From DSBN01 sp041686355 (GTDB taxonomy: Bacteria; Spirochaetota; Spirochaetia; DSM-16054; Sediminispirochaetaceae): a stretch of DNA of 64,000 nucleotides. The position numbers and the translations under genes were made by a program. Positions 63,941 to 64,000 of the stretch are shown piece by piece. The notes beneath the pieces were generated by a model. The model worked only from the letters and a program-made list of their open reading frames with translations. It was not told the DNA's origin and searched no databases. The first letter of the stretch is position 1. Every line of letters begins with the position of its first letter. Location of the stretch: positions 31,049 to 95,048 of the forward strand of contig JAWLDZ010000003.1 in NCBI GenBank assembly GCA_041686355.1. Reading direction: 5' to 3'.

Positions 63941-63964
63941 ATAAAAAAAGCCCCTCTTCGGGCT
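63941..63964 (-). terminator. Rho-independent terminator of a gene right of the window
   Basis: On the minus strand AGCCC (63964-63960) and GGGCT (63953-63949) form a stem with a six-base loop, followed by seven U residues. It would end a leftward transcript coming from beyond base 64000 and insulate the RND unit. Nothing else is seen in 63866-63940. Confidence 0.7.
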
Positions 63965-63965
63965 C

Positions 63966-64000
63966 GCTGCGTTCCTCGGCTATCGCCTGCGGTACGCAGC
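63966..64000. repeat. Inverted repeat at right edge
   Basis: GCTGCGT (63966-63972) and ACGCAGC (63994-64000) are exact inverted copies around 21 bases. The stem may continue past the window. It could be part of a structured RNA end, a repeat unit, or the 3' part of the terminated gene. Confidence 0.4.

Overview
The window comes from a spirochaete, most likely a free-living member of the Spirochaetaceae related to Treponema and Spirochaeta. The evidence is the spirochaete-type flagellar operon order (flgB-flgC-fliE-F-G-H-I-J-flbB-fliK-flgD-flgE-flbD-motA-motB-fliL-M-Y-O-P-Q-R-flhB-A-F-G), the spirochaete gene flbB, a Treponema-like FlgE, and an RpoD-independent motility sigma factor (WhiG/FliA type). 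I cannot name a species from the sequence alone. No rRNA, tRNA, CRISPR array, insertion sequence or prophage is visible. Almost all DNA is coding, and no gene-free stretch exceeds about 165 bases.

Layout. From 45.3 kb leftward to base 1 every gene lies on the minus strand. Transcription order starts with a short division and cell wall (dcw) cluster: mraZ-rsmH-ftsL-murF-mraY-ftsW-ftsQ-ftsA-ftsZ. It continues through xerD, a TPR lipoprotein, dprA, xerC, hslV and hslU into the complete flagellar export, basal body, hook, motor and switch operon. After flhG a candidate internal promoter precedes a membrane protein, the motility sigma factor, FapA (DUF342), two uncharacterised proteins, an Hsp70, a J-domain/HEAT protein and the N-terminus of a CheA-like Hpt protein cut by the window edge. 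Many neighbours overlap by 4 to 20 bases (often ATGA), as expected for translational coupling.

At 45.3-45.5 kb there is a dense divergent control region. Leftward it has a TTGACA promoter followed by four MraZ-type boxes in exact 10-base phase ending at the mraZ start codon. Rightward it has a sequence closely resembling a sigma-28 flagellar promoter (TAAAG, 16-base gap, GCCGATAC) in front of an unrecognised 81-residue protein with a strong ribosome site and its own terminator. I consider this small gene the best candidate for something undescribed.

The right part (45.7-64 kb) holds an alpha-glucan module (GH57 branching enzyme, DUF4912 protein, divergent DUF3536 GH57 protein), then a minus-strand unit running cheW, a DegT-like protein lacking the PLP lysine, NAD kinase, recN, two unknowns, a degenerate M23 protein and a methyltransferase. 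Next come a tandem universal stress protein and a three-gene envelope cassette (RND/MMPL transporter, LolA-like protein, outer-membrane barrel). A leftward terminator for a gene outside the window lies near the right edge.

The main sequence-level oddities are a FlgE hook protein with Ser178 in place of the cysteine used for lysinoalanine cross-linking in Treponema denticola, a DegT homologue without its catalytic lysine, an M23 protein without zinc ligands, and an Hsp70/J-protein pair inside the motility operon.
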